Below, piece after piece: positions 48,453-58,182 of a stretch of 60,600 bases of DNA. How positions within the stretch are numbered: the first letter of the stretch is position 1; each line of letters opens with the position of its first letter. Position numbers and translations under genes: made by a program. The notes under the pieces were generated by a model. It saw only the letters and a list, made by a program, of their open reading frames with translations, was not told the DNA's origin and did not search any database. Source of the stretch: Sphingobacterium sp. T2 (GTDB lineage: Bacteria; Bacteroidota; Bacteroidia; Sphingobacteriales; Sphingobacteriaceae); NCBI RefSeq assembly GCF_000814685.1, contig NZ_JXAC01000014.1, positions 1 through 60,600 of the forward strand, in the 5' to 3' direction.

Positions 48453-50744
48453 TTAATCATGAGTACTTAACGAATACGGAAAATCCGATGACTGGATACC
48501 TCTTTTTGTATTCGGTTTATTATCCATAGTAAAATTCAACTTTGCTCCTTTTATAAGCTCGGAATGCTTTAAATAATTCTTACTATAGCTCTTGCCATTG
48601 AGTGTCAAATCTTTGATATATCTATTCTCTGCGTTATTGTTCACGCTACGGATTTCTATTGTTTTACCGTTACTAAGATGCAGCTTGACTTCATCGAAGA
48701 GCGGCGAGCCTATAACATATTCGTCCACCGCTGGCGTTACTGGATAAAATCCCAAAGCAGAGAAAACATACCAGGCGGAAGTTTGTCCGTTGTCTTCATC
48801 ACCACAGTAGCCATCCGGATTAGGAGAATACATCCTGTCCATGGTTTCTCTCACCCAGAACTGGGATTTCCAAGGTGCCCCGACATAATTATATAGATAT
48901 GCCATATGCTGTATAGGCTGATTGCCGTGTGCGTATTGTCCCATATTGACAATCTGCATCTCACGGATTTCATGGATAGGAAAACCATAATAGCTGTCAT
49001 CAAATATAGGAGGCAAAATGAACACAGAATCTAACTTATTCTCCATCGCTTTATTGCCACCCATCAGCTTGGCTAGCCCTGCAAAATCTTGGAATACTGA
49101 CCAACTGTAATGCCAGCTGTTACCTTCAGTAAAAGCGTCTCCCCATTTAAACGGATTAAATGGAGATTGGAAGGAACCGTCCTTATTCTTTCCTCGCATC
49201 AGTCCTGTCGCGGGATCAAAAAGTTTTTTGTAATTGAACGATCTATCCTTGTAGAATTGTAAATCGTCTTTTCCTTTACCTATAGCTTTGGCCAGCTGAT
49301 AAATTGCGAAATCATCATACGCATATTCCAGTGTACGAGCAGCATTTTCGTTGATATTAACATCGTAAGGAACATAGCCCAGCTCATTATAATACTCCGC
49401 TCCGGCTCTTCCAACAGCAGGAAGAGGTCCTGCATTTTTGGAGCCCTTTACTACAGCTTCATATAGGATTTCGATATCCTTGCTTCGCACCCCCTTTATC
49501 CATGCATCAGCCACCACAGAAGCTGAATTGTTGCCAACCATAACATTACGATAGCCTGGACTAGCCCATTCCGGCAGCCATCCTCCCTCACGATAAGCGT
49601 TGGCTAAGCCATCTTGCATCTTAAGACTCATCTCCGGATACATGAGATTCAGGAAAGGGAACAAACAGCGAAATGTATCCCAAAACCCCGTGTCTGTAAA
49701 CATATATCCGGGTAGTACCTGACCATTATATGGTGAATAGTGAACGATATCCCCGTTTTCGTTGTATTCATAAAATGTCCTTGGAAACAACAGTGAACGG
49801 TATAAGCAAGAATAGAAAGTTCGTAACTGATCGATTGTACCACCGCGCACTTCTATCTTGCCTAACTCCTTATTCCATATGGATTCTGCCTCACTTTTTA
49901 CCATTTCAAAGGTTTTATCACCAATCTCCTTAAGGTTTCGCTCCGCCTGTTCGTTCGAAATAAAAGAAGAAGCTACCTTCATCAAAAGAGGATCATCTTT
50001 GCCTTTCACGGAAAAGCCTATCAGAGCTCCTACATGCTCTGCCTTAACACTATACCTTCCATCCTCCAGCACAGAGTCTGCAAAGGTGGAAATATCTTTA
50101 AAAGGCTTATTGAATTCCAAAACAAAATAATTCTTGAAATTGCTTGGAACTCCTCCACTATTTTTTGTCGAATAACCAATAATCTTATTTTCTTGAGGCA
50201 AAACTTCCACATAAGATCCTTTATCGAAAGCATCCAACAGCACGTAAGCCTCTTCCGTTTGCGGAAAGGTAAAGCGGAAATAAGCAGCTCTGGATGTAGG
50301 TGTCACTTCTACCTTCGTATCATAATCTGCCAGATATACCGAATAATAATGTGGTTTAGCAACTTCCGCTTTATGGGAGAAATAGCTGGCTCTTTTTTCC
50401 TGATCGAAGGTTTTATTTCCCACCATAGCCATAATACTGAACTGACCATAATCGTTCATCCAGGGCGAAGGCTGATGAGTTTGTTTGATACCTCGGATTT
50501 TCTCCGCCGTATAGGTATACATCCATCCATCTCCCATCTTTCCGGTTTGAGGGCTCCAGAAATTCATCCCCCAAGGCACAGCAATAGCTGGATATGTATT
50601 GCCACTGGACAAAAAATATGTTGACTGCGTTCCTACTAAAGTACTTACATAATCCAACGGCTTTCCAACCTGACTTATTCGCTGGGCATGACCAACACTT
50701 GCGGACAACAGAAGTATGGAAAATACAAGGAATTTAAGTTTCAT
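48453..50744 (-). CDS. Glycoside hydrolase family 92 alpha-mannosidase
   Basis: GH92 enzymes are calcium-dependent exo-alpha-mannosidases for mannan and N-glycans. 763 residues, with signal peptide (ending VGHAQ), an N-terminal beta-sandwich (about 25-260) and the (alpha/alpha)6 domain containing FTDTGFWDTFRCLFPFLNL, EWASPGYRNVMVGNNSASVV and GYCGDEDNGQTSAWYVFSALG, the last holding the catalytic Glu and Asp region. Linkage specificity cannot be told. Intact. 186 bp separate it from the GH95 start; both are transcribed leftwards and form a glycan-trimming pair. Confidence 0.93.
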   Translation of the reverse strand: MKLKFLVFSILLLSASVGHAQRISQVGKPLDYVSTLVGTQSTYFLSSGNTYPAIAVPWGMNFWSPQTGKMGDGWMYTYTAEKIRGIKQTHQPSPWMNDYGQFSIMAMVGNKTFDQEKRASYFSHKAEVAKPHYYSVYLADYDTKVEVTPTSRAAYFRFTFPQTEEAYVLLDAFDKGSYVEVLPQENKIIGYSTKNSGGVPSNFKNYFVLEFNKPFKDISTFADSVLEDGRYSVKAEHVGALIGFSVKGKDDPLLMKVASSFISNEQAERNLKEIGDKTFEMVKSEAESIWNKELGKIEVRGGTIDQLRTFYSCLYRSLLFPRTFYEYNENGDIVHYSPYNGQVLPGYMFTDTGFWDTFRCLFPFLNLMYPEMSLKMQDGLANAYREGGWLPEWASPGYRNVMVGNNSASVVADAWIKGVRSKDIEILYEAVVKGSKNAGPLPAVGRAGAEYYNELGYVPYDVNINENAARTLEYAYDDFAIYQLAKAIGKGKDDLQFYKDRSFNYKKLFDPATGLMRGKNKDGSFQSPFNPFKWGDAFTEGNSWHYSWSVFQDFAGLAKLMGGNKAMENKLDSVFILPPIFDDSYYGFPIHEIREMQIVNMGQYAHGNQPIQHMAYLYNYVGAPWKSQFWVRETMDRMYSPNPDGYCGDEDNGQTSAWYVFSALGFYPVTPAVDEYVIGSPLFDEVKLHLSNGKTIEIRSVNNNAENRYIKDLTLNGKSYSKNYLKHSELIKGAKLNFTMDNKPNTKRGIQSSDFPYSLSTHD

Positions 50745-50817
50745 AATGCTTACAATTATTTACCTAAAGATGTAAATAATTATTCATACTTCCAAAGTCT
50801 AAATTAATTTTAGCTCT

Positions 50818-51789
50818 TTAAAAAGAGAGGACTATCTTCCCTAAAATCTCGCTACTTTCCATCAGTCGATGAGCTTCCCAAGCTTCCACAAACGGCACTA
50901 CCTTATAGATAGGAAGAATCAATTTTCTTTCGTTAATGAGTGGAAGAAGATGGGCTTTGATATCTGCTGTAAGAGCCTCTTTAAAAGCGCTGTCTCTATT
51001 GCGTAAAGTACTACCGGTGATGGTTAGTCTTTTCTGCATAAGCTTAAGGATATTTAGCGTGACCTTCACGCCTTGCATGGCATTGATGTACACTAATCTT
51101 CCTTCTTCACGCAGTACATGGATGTTTTTTTCGAAATACTCTCCTCCTATAAAGTCGAGTACGACATCTACCCCTTTATCTTTCAGTCCCATTTCAAAAT
51201 CAGAAGTCGAATAATCAATGATTATATCGGCTCCCAATTGTTTCACAAATTCTTTTTTGGCAGCACCACGAACGGTTGTCGCTACTTCTGCTCCCCAAAG
51301 CTTTGAAAGCAATATGGCAGTACTACCTATACCTCCTGCACCGCCATGGATTAAAATCCTTTCACCCTTAGTTAGGTTGGCTCTCTGAAAGACATTATGC
51401 CATACCGTATATATTGTCTCGGGCATGGCGGCAGCCTCCTCAAATGTTAGGCTTTCCGGCAATGGAATACAAACGCCGCTGTGAGCTGCAACAAATTCGG
51501 CGTAACCGCCTCCGGCTACCAAAGCCATGACACGATCGCCCAAATTCAGCTCTTTTACGTTCTCTCCTATTGCGGCTATGGTACCCGCCACCTCTAAGCC
51601 AAGAACATCCTGTACTACCCCTTGCGGGGCAGGATATTTCCCTAAACGTTGCAATACGTCCGGTCTATTAACTCCGGCGGCATGCACCCTGATAAGCACC
51701 TCATCTGCCGATATGGTAGGTATATCTCTTTCCTGAACCTGCAATACTTCCGGACCACCGGCTGTTGTCATCACTACTGCTTTCATCAT
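50818..51789 (-). CDS. NAD(P)H:quinone oxidoreductase, zinc-free MDR family
   Basis: A 323-residue medium-chain reductase of the PIG3/QOR group that reduces quinones with NADPH. The GroES-like part has VLIRVHAAGVNRPDVLQRLGK and LGLEVAGTIAAIGENVK; the Rossmann motif is IHGGAGGIGSTAILLSKL; VDVVLDFIGGEYFEKN is also typical. No zinc Cys/His set. The receptor gene stop abuts its first ATG with zero spacing (TAA then ATG), and a second in-frame ATG is one codon further in. Intact. Confidence 0.9.
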   Translation of the reverse strand: MMKAVVMTTAGGPEVLQVQERDIPTISADEVLIRVHAAGVNRPDVLQRLGKYPAPQGVVQDVLGLEVAGTIAAIGENVKELNLGDRVMALVAGGGYAEFVAAHSGVCIPLPESLTFEEAAAMPETIYTVWHNVFQRANLTKGERILIHGGAGGIGSTAILLSKLWGAEVATTVRGAAKKEFVKQLGADIIIDYSTSDFEMGLKDKGVDVVLDFIGGEYFEKNIHVLREEGRLVYINAMQGVKVTLNILKLMQKRLTITGSTLRNRDSAFKEALTADIKAHLLPLINERKLILPIYKVVPFVEAWEAHRLMESSEILGKIVLSF

Positions 51790-54505
51790 TTATTTTTGAA
51801 GTCGGATATTTAAAGCCAACATAATGTATCTGCCCAAGCGGCTTTTACGCTCCTCATATAGATCATTTCCAATATATTCCGAATAGATTCCCATATTAGT
51901 ATTCTGATCGAAGAGATCGTACGCATGGATACGTAACATGGCTGTCCTATTTTGCAAAAAGGAATATTCTATAAATGCATTCATCAATGTCTGGTTTACA
52001 TTCATGAAATTATTGAAATACCCATCATTGTTACGTTGCGACATTTCCACCCCCATAGAGAAATTGTCTTTTACATAACCTTTTATCCCCAATCCCAAAA
52101 ACAAAGATTGCACATTGATTCTTGTTCGGAAAGGAATATCATAGCGGGCATAATTTTGGGAATAGACGGCATTCAATGAAGATTCAACATATTCATCCAA
52201 AGAATATTTCAATTTCAATGCCTGTTGGAACAAAAACTGTTTGGTGGTTCTCTTACGATCTTCGATGAATGAAAGGTTATTGAAATAGTTTACACTTCCA
52301 TCTAGGTTAAGTTGCCAGCTGTCTCCTCCCAAAGGCGTATTGAAAATATAATTTAACTTCCAGTCGTAATATCCATTGGTATTGCGGAATGTAGTCTGCT
52401 GGATGGTAGTGTTTTCTAAAGGCTTTTTGTCATTAACAATTTTATCTTTTACCTTGTTGAAGATAAAGCTGGTTTCTAGATATTGCATGCGTACCGGAAA
52501 AAACGCTCTTACCGTGCTGAGAAAACTATGAGTAAACTCCGACTTCAACTCCGGATTACCGATGATGATATTCCTCGAGTTCGTGTTATTCCTTACAGGG
52601 GCAATTTGGAAAAAACTCGGCTCGTTATTTTTACCTTTATAGCTCAACTGGAAATCCAGATTATTCGAAATCTTATATGTAAGGTTTGATGTAGGTACCA
52701 AATTGATGTTGTCGTAGCTGTATGTTAAGGTGTCGTTCAAAATTTCCCCCAGCATCTTAATAGGTTGTACGGCAAAACCTATGTTAAACTTCAGTTTCTT
52801 CGGAAGGTTATATTGGTAAGTAATGCCCATCTTATTGGTGAAATATTGATAACCATAATCTACCGTCAAAGAGTCAATAATTCCTCGAGGTTGATTATTA
52901 ATCCAGTTGTATGTATATCGGCTAGCGTCAATTCTGTTGTGTTCGAATTCATACTTGAATTCAAACAATCCATTATTCAGAAAAGGTTCTACATAAGACA
53001 TCATCAGATTTTTGGAATCGTTATAATTTTTCATATCCACAAACTGATGATTTAGCTCCATCACCGTATCTAATGACATCTGATAAGCTACCGTATATTC
53101 CTCGTTAACGTACTCTCTGTCGGTAAGTTTGTAGGCACGTAAGCCCATCTTTCCCACAAACTTCCGATTCTTGTTCTCGAAATTCTTCACAAAGGTCATT
53201 TCGACATTTCCCATAGGAAGAACCTGTTTGGTAGAGTCTGTATTGTTACCTTTATTTTGTAAGAATGAGTTACTCAATTCTGTTTTTCGCTCATTCATAT
53301 AGGATTTATTATGTAAAGTGAAGTTACCTTCGATTTTCAGCAAGTCCTCATTCTCAAATTTTTTATCCAGCAAAAACCTGAGAATTATGATTATAGTCGT
53401 TTTGTATGATATCAAAATCTTCTGTCTTAGTGATGGTATTGCCTGTATAGGCTGACTTCATGTTTGAAAAACCTGTAACCTGACTATTCTTATGTATAAA
53501 ATTATAAGCTCCACTTAGTCTGGTCCGCGAATTAATTTTTTTGACCCAGTTAGTTCCTATGGAGTAAGTCGTATTGATGCCGTCCGTAGGATCAATATAT
53601 TCATCAATATCAAAAGATTTAGTATTGCGGCTTCCTCCCATAATATCGCCAAAAGAAAATAAATTCGTATTGGTATTATTGATAGATCCAAGGATAGACA
53701 TCTCGTTACCATCGTCAAATCTGTTGATGCCGAAGCTTCCTAGGTAGCGTTGGTTGGTTCCTGCTCCAAAAGTGAGCTGTCCAAAATGGAATATTTTACG
53801 GTCTTCTTTTAGGTTTATGTTCAATATTTTCTCGGTGGCCTGATTGTCCACAATGCCGTTGTCGGCGGCATCATTCTCATTGCGGACTTCTATAAGTTGA
53901 ATATTGTTAATATAATCCACCGGAAGGTTTTTTGTCGCCGTAAGTACGTCTCCACCAAAAAAATCAATTATTATTTACCCTAACCCTCCGTATATGGTAC
54001 CATTAAAATATACAGATCCGTCGCGCAACACCTGAAAGCCGGGGAGTTTCTTAAGACCATCTTCCAGAAGGGCGTGCTTACCGAACCTAAACGCTCCCAT
54101 ATTATACTGAATCGTATCTCCATTGACCACAATAGGAATTACCTTGGTCACTGTGACATCTTCTATGATAAAAGCTGCCCTACTCAATATTACATTGGGA
54201 AGTTTATTGTTGATTAAATCTTTACGTGTAAAGAAAAACTCTTCATAGGCATAACCTAAGATCGAAAACCCTAAATGAATGGTATAGGTTTCCCTAGGAA
54301 GAGTAAAGCTGTAAATCCCCCTACCGTTGGTGATAGCAAACAGCGTGTCTTTAGGTGTATAAAGACGTACGTTTACATCTTTAATAGGATTGCCCGCAGT
54401 ATCCAAGACCACCCCGCTGAAGTGTTCCTGTCCAAAAACTATTTGAGTTGTAATACATACAACCAGCATAAAAAAACACCCTGTCTTTGTTAATAAACTT
54501 CGCAC
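51790..54505 (-). CDS. TonB-dependent receptor-like outer-membrane beta-barrel protein
   Basis: About 900 residues after a signal (TTQIVFGQ). A CarboxypepD_reg-like domain (GVVLDTAGNPIKDVNVRLY) is followed by a plug-like region and a barrel with a C-terminal strand ending LNIRLQK. Two breaks exist. One is an in-frame TAA at 53975-53977 where the same frame is open on both sides; the motif FFGGDVLTATKNLP just after it is the usual plug sequence, which suggests two compensating indels. The other is near 53375, where NHNSQFLLDKKFENED reads through. It is not next to a SusD gene, so it may not be a glycan importer. The quinone reductase gene follows directly. Confidence 0.85.
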
Positions 54506-54619
54506 AACTCAAACTAGCTTATACAGCAATCAAGATAATAAATATTGTAGATTCAAAAAATTACACCGGCAACTTTTACCCTATATTTAACGTAAAATAA
54601 TAAGTATTAGTATAAAAAA

Positions 54620-54647
54620 AGCGAGATATAAAAGTTTATATCTCGCT
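54620..54647. terminator. Terminator after the ferritin gene
   Basis: AGCGAGATATAAA (54620-54632) pairs with TTTATATCTCGCT (54635-54647). On the minus strand, the ferritin direction, it is followed by TTTTTTTATACT. Confidence 0.75.
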
Positions 54648-54673
54648 TCGCTATTAATTATTAGCTTTCTTTC

Positions 54674-55201
54674 TTATTCTCCATCGAAAGAAACTTTCAC
54701 CAAATGTCTGTCAATTTCCCAACGGCCGGTACCCTCTTCACCGATAACGTCAAACAATTCCAAGATGCGTCTTGCAACATACTCTTCTTCCACTTGCTCC
54801 TCTAAGAACCATTGTAAGAAGTTAAAAGTAACATAGTCCTTTGCCTTCACACAGGTGTCAGCAATTTTGTTGAACTGTTCAGTTACAAACATCTCTTGCT
54901 CTAATGTCTGCTCGAAAACACCTCTGAACGACTCAAATTCCGAAGGAATATTAGTTATCTCCGGTGAAATAGGTTTACCTCCGCGGCTGCTGATATAATG
55001 AAAAAGCTTCAACATATGCTGACGCTCTTCATCCGACTGCTTCGCAAAGAATTTTGCCGCATTGTCCAACCCTTGATCTTCACACCATGCCGACATAGAA
55101 AGGTATAGTGCCGAAGAATGCGCTTCTACTTTAATCTGTGCGTTCAAAATAATTTCGATCTCTTCTGATAAAGATGATTTTAGTTTCAATAAGTCTTTCA
55201 T
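54674..55201 (-). CDS. ftnA: Bacterial non-haem ferritin
   Basis: Stores iron as ferric mineral in a 24-subunit shell. The start at 55201 gives about 175 residues, the family norm; an upstream frame start would add 13 residues. The four-helix bundle with ferroxidase ligands is readable: EIEIILNAQIKVEAHSSALYL in helix A, DEERQHMLKLFHYI in helix B, and EEQVEEEYVARRILEL in helix D. Intact. Its iron store is close to the copper genes but on the other strand. Confidence 0.93.
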   Translation of the reverse strand: MKDLLKLKSSLSEEIEIILNAQIKVEAHSSALYLSMSAWCEDQGLDNAAKFFAKQSDEERQHMLKLFHYISSRGGKPISPEITNIPSEFESFRGVFEQTLEQEMFVTEQFNKIADTCVKAKDYVTFNFLQWFLEEQVEEEYVARRILELFDVIGEEGTGRWEIDRHLVKVSFDGE

Positions 55202-55383
55202 ATGATGAATATTTTTTTGTTTACAATTATGTACAAGCATAAATAAGCAAAACTCATACCGCTTATTTGCTCTAACAAAAATATACAGAAGAGAATGGGA
55301 AAAAGAATGAAAAAAATGTAATACAAATTCAGTCTAAATTAGACTTTGAATCTGTAACCTATTTAGAATCAGTATAATTTTAA

Positions 55384-55747
55384 TTAGCGAGCCAACATAG
55401 CTCCCTCACGTAGGATGCTCTTAATCTGTCCGTTCAGTTCAATGACAAATTTACGCCCCGTCCAAGATTTCTCGAAGATTTAGAATATCCGACACAGTAA
55501 GTACAAAACAGCGATCGGTACGAAAAGGCATCACAATTTCTACATCCGCACTGCGAGATGAATCACAAATCATCTTCTCTATATCGATACTGTCTATGCG
55601 CTTTTTGAATTTGAAAAAATCACTTACACTGAAGGATGTTGTCGTATTTTGAAATTCTAACCAGTAACAGTTTTTGCGGCTGCATTGATATACAGCTCCC
55701 TCCGATGTCTTAAATACTTCCTCTACGTTTGCTAATGGACAAATCAT
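55384..55747 (-). CDS. DUF6686-family protein
   Basis: A short cytoplasmic protein. I take ATG 55747 (a TTG at 55771 would add residues). It starts MICPLANVEEVFKTSEGAVYQC, with a Cys pair near Cys24/Cys29 (CSRKNCYWLEF), and ends in an open frame that the sequence cuts off at 55451. Reducing GGGG to GGG there gives DGRKFVIELNGQIKSIL and a stop at 55384-55386, so the C-terminus is about 20 residues longer than it appears. Function unknown. Confidence 0.7.
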
Positions 55748-55828
55748 CTTCAATAATCTTGACGCAAACAAAGATATAGCTTATTAAGAATTAATCCAAA
55801 TAAAATTCAACAAGAATAACTACCCTCA

Positions 55829-55859
55829 TTTTGAAATATAGAAGAATGTTGTAACTTTG
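55829..55859 (+). promoter_or_regulatory. Strong candidate promoter of the MbnP/MbnH operon
   Basis: TTTTG at 55829-55833 and TAACTTTG at 55852-55859 are exact matches to the Bacteroidota -33 and -7 elements with an 18-base spacer. The first ATG (55866) begins only six bases after the -7 box, so transcription may start at or very near it. Confidence 0.6.
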
Positions 55860-55865
55860 CGATGC

Positions 55866-56237
55866 ATGAAAAAGTGGCTTACATATCTACTTATTCCTGT
55901 CATGTTAATCCAATGCAACATGACGCTAGTGATATGTACGTCATTTTACTATAATCAAAAATACATCGAAAAATACCTCTGTGTACAGCGCAATATGGAA
56001 CACAACACCTGTCATGGAAAGTGTTACCTAATGAAGAAGCTGAAAGCACAGCAGGAAAATGAACAGAAAAATTTCAAGGTAAACTTCCATGAGGGCTTAG
56101 CTGTGGATCACTTCCAAAATGAGGTCGATTTATGTACAACCGTTACGGAGCTTGCAAAAACATACCCTCTATACTTTTGTAATTTAAATCCGCAAGATTA
56201 TATCTATTCGATAGATCATCCCCCTCTCTTTATTTAA
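55866..56237 (+). CDS. Small membrane-anchored Cys-motif protein of copper cassette
   Basis: A 123-residue protein from ATG 55866 (an earlier TTG at 55857 lies inside the -7 box and is unlikely). It starts with a membrane or signal segment (WLTYLLIPVMLIQCNMTLVIC) and has Cys39, Cys49 and Cys53 in the motif C-H-G-K-C. Similar proteins with CHGKC or CNGKC are often found beside MbnP-like and cytochrome-peroxidase-like genes in Bacteroidota; a copper-chaperone or assembly role is possible but unproven. The rest is charged (KKLKAQQENEQKNF), then aromatic near the end. It is separated by 110 bp from the MbnP-like gene. Confidence 0.7.
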   Translation: MKKWLTYLLIPVMLIQCNMTLVICTSFYYNQKYIEKYLCVQRNMEHNTCHGKCYLMKKLKAQQENEQKNFKVNFHEGLAVDHFQNEVDLCTTVTELAKTYPLYFCNLNPQDYIYSIDHPPLFI

Positions 56238-56347
56238 TTATTCCTAACACTTGTATTATCCCTACTCCTATGTTGCATCCATCCGTACAGATGGGAGTAG
56301 CATTAATTGTATTTGGTTTTAATTAAATAAAGAATAGATAAGTCAAC

Positions 56348-57151
56348 ATGAAAAATTTATTGGGGGCTTTAGTAGCCATAGTGTTTTTATTTACTAATTG
56401 TAGCAAAACAGAATCTATCGAAACGGACAGCAATAAAAACGGTCAGGTAAAACTTAAATTTGACCTTATAGTCAACGGTAAAAAGCTCGTTCTCAATGAT
56501 TATACCTATACCAATAGCAATGGAGAATCTTTCAACATTTCCCTACTGAAATTCTATGTCAGCAATATCGTCTTAGGCAAGCCTAATGGTGAAACCTACA
56601 CCGTGCCGAAAATGGAGTCTTTCTTTCTGATTGACGCCCAAGATAATAAAAGCCTATATCCTATCATCAGTGCCCCGGAAGGGGAATACAGTTATCTGCA
56701 GTTTAATTTGGGTGTTGACAGCCTTACCAACACCTTACCTGCAGAACAAAGAACCGGCGTTTTGGATGTGTCAAAACACGACATGTATTGGACCTGGAAT
56801 TCCGGTTATATACACTTCAAAATCGAAGGAGCCTCTCCTCAAGCTAATACCGTAAACAATCAATTTAAGTACCATATAGGTTTCTTCGGAGGATATAGCA
56901 GCCCTACACCTAATAACAATAGGATTATAACGCTCGATCTATCAAAGGCTGGCATCAGCAAGGTTCAGGAAAACCTATCCTCAGATATCCACCTCATGGT
57001 AGATATAGGAAGGATCTTCGATGCTGTACATACCATCTCTATAAGTGAGTATCCTACCATCATGACGCAGGGTCCTCACGAGCAAATGGCGGATAATTAC
57101 GCCACTATGTTTACACATGATCATACCCATAACTTCCAAAAAATCAACTGA
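56348..57151 (+). CDS. MbnP-like copper-binding lipoprotein
   Basis: A 267-residue periplasmic lipoprotein (lipobox VFLFTNC, Cys18). It matches the MbnP family: LKFDLIVNGKKLVLN, then FNISLLKFYVSNIVLG, SYLQFNLGVDSLTN, and MYWTWNSGYIHFKIEG (W148 and W150, H156). In methanotroph MbnP and CorA, copper is bound by His and by a Trp oxidised to kynurenine; the di-haem partner MbnH makes this change. The Trp here are candidates. His lie at 144, 156, 176, 215, 228 and 244, and the tail has THDHTHN. The gene overlaps the next by one base. Intact. Confidence 0.88.
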   Translation: MKNLLGALVAIVFLFTNCSKTESIETDSNKNGQVKLKFDLIVNGKKLVLNDYTYTNSNGESFNISLLKFYVSNIVLGKPNGETYTVPKMESFFLIDAQDNKSLYPIISAPEGEYSYLQFNLGVDSLTNTLPAEQRTGVLDVSKHDMYWTWNSGYIHFKIEGASPQANTVNNQFKYHIGFFGGYSSPTPNNNRIITLDLSKAGISKVQENLSSDIHLMVDIGRIFDAVHTISISEYPTIMTQGPHEQMADNYATMFTHDHTHNFQKIN

Positions 57152-58182
57152 TGGTAAACAGAAAAAGATGGTCAGTCTTCGCTATAATCCTTCTAGTGAT
57201 AGTGGCATGTCAAAAAAGCGAAGATCTTAACTTTGAAGAATTTATAGGCTTCCGGAAACCTACACACTTTCCGGATCCTGTATATAATTTTGCCACCACA
57301 CCTCTCACAAAAGAAACCGTGGAATTGGGGCGCAAGTTATTTTATGACGAACGTCTGTCGCGCAACAACACTATCTCTTGCGCAAGCTGTCACATCAGCC
57401 AGAATGCTTTCACGCACCACGGACACGATGTTAGTCACGGCATAGACGATAAATTGGGCATACGCAATGCACCTACCCTTGCCAACCTTGCATGGGCTAC
57501 ATCCTTCTTCTGGGACGGAGGTGTGCCACAGCTGGACCTCGTCTCCTTGGCTGCCATTGTGAATGAGGTGGAGATGGATGAAAACATGAACAATATACTG
57601 GTCAAACTGAAAGCCGACGCTAAATATCCCGATATGTTCACAAAGGCATTCGGCAAAAGTGAATTTTCGGGAAATGAGGTACTAAAAGCATTGGCACATT
57701 TCATGACCACTCTAGTTTCTGACAATTCCAAATACGACAAGGTCAAGCGAGGAGAAGATTCTTTCACCGAAGAAGAAGAAAAAGGCTATCAGCTTTTCTT
57801 AGCCAAATGTAATAGCTGTCATACAGAACCTCTATTCACGGATTACAGCTTCCGCGACAACGGTCTAGGCATTAACCCTGCAAATGATTTGGGAAGATTT
57901 GAAGTGACCCTTAACGAAAAAGATAAACTTCGCTTTAAAGTTCCTACACTGCGCAACTTGAGTTATACAGCGCCTTATATGCATGACGGCAGATTTTACA
58001 CCTTACACGCTGTATTGAATCATTACGCTAAGGAAGTGGTCTTGACAGACAATCTTGATCCTCTCTTGAGGATTAACAAAGGTATTCCCCTGACGAAGGA
58101 AGAAATGGAGGCTCTTCTTAGCTTCCTCAAAACGCTGGACGACGAATCTTTCATTCAAAACAAAAACTTCATACAACCATGA
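57151..58182 (+). CDS. MauG/MbnH-like di-haem cytochrome c peroxidase-family protein
   Basis: A lipoprotein (VIVAC, Cys20) of 343 residues with two haem-c sites, CASCH (77-81) and CNSCH (220-224), and the family motifs ELGRKLFYDERLSRNNTISC, APTLANLAWATSFFWDGG and APYMHDGRFYTLHAV. It belongs to the bacterial cytochrome c peroxidase/MauG group. Its adjacency to an MbnP-like gene, with a one-base overlap (TGATG), makes an MbnH-like role, oxidising a Trp of MbnP, more likely than peroxide removal. It overlaps the next gene by four bases. Confidence 0.9.
   Translation: MVNRKRWSVFAIILLVIVACQKSEDLNFEEFIGFRKPTHFPDPVYNFATTPLTKETVELGRKLFYDERLSRNNTISCASCHISQNAFTHHGHDVSHGIDDKLGIRNAPTLANLAWATSFFWDGGVPQLDLVSLAAIVNEVEMDENMNNILVKLKADAKYPDMFTKAFGKSEFSGNEVLKALAHFMTTLVSDNSKYDKVKRGEDSFTEEEEKGYQLFLAKCNSCHTEPLFTDYSFRDNGLGINPANDLGRFEVTLNEKDKLRFKVPTLRNLSYTAPYMHDGRFYTLHAVLNHYAKEVVLTDNLDPLLRINKGIPLTKEEMEALLSFLKTLDDESFIQNKNFIQP

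Noticed and set aside
50034-50624. 196-codon plus-strand frame inside the GH92 gene
   Set aside because: The minus-strand GH92 protein covers the region completely; the plus-strand translation is rich in Cys, Ile and Phe and looks like antisense noise.
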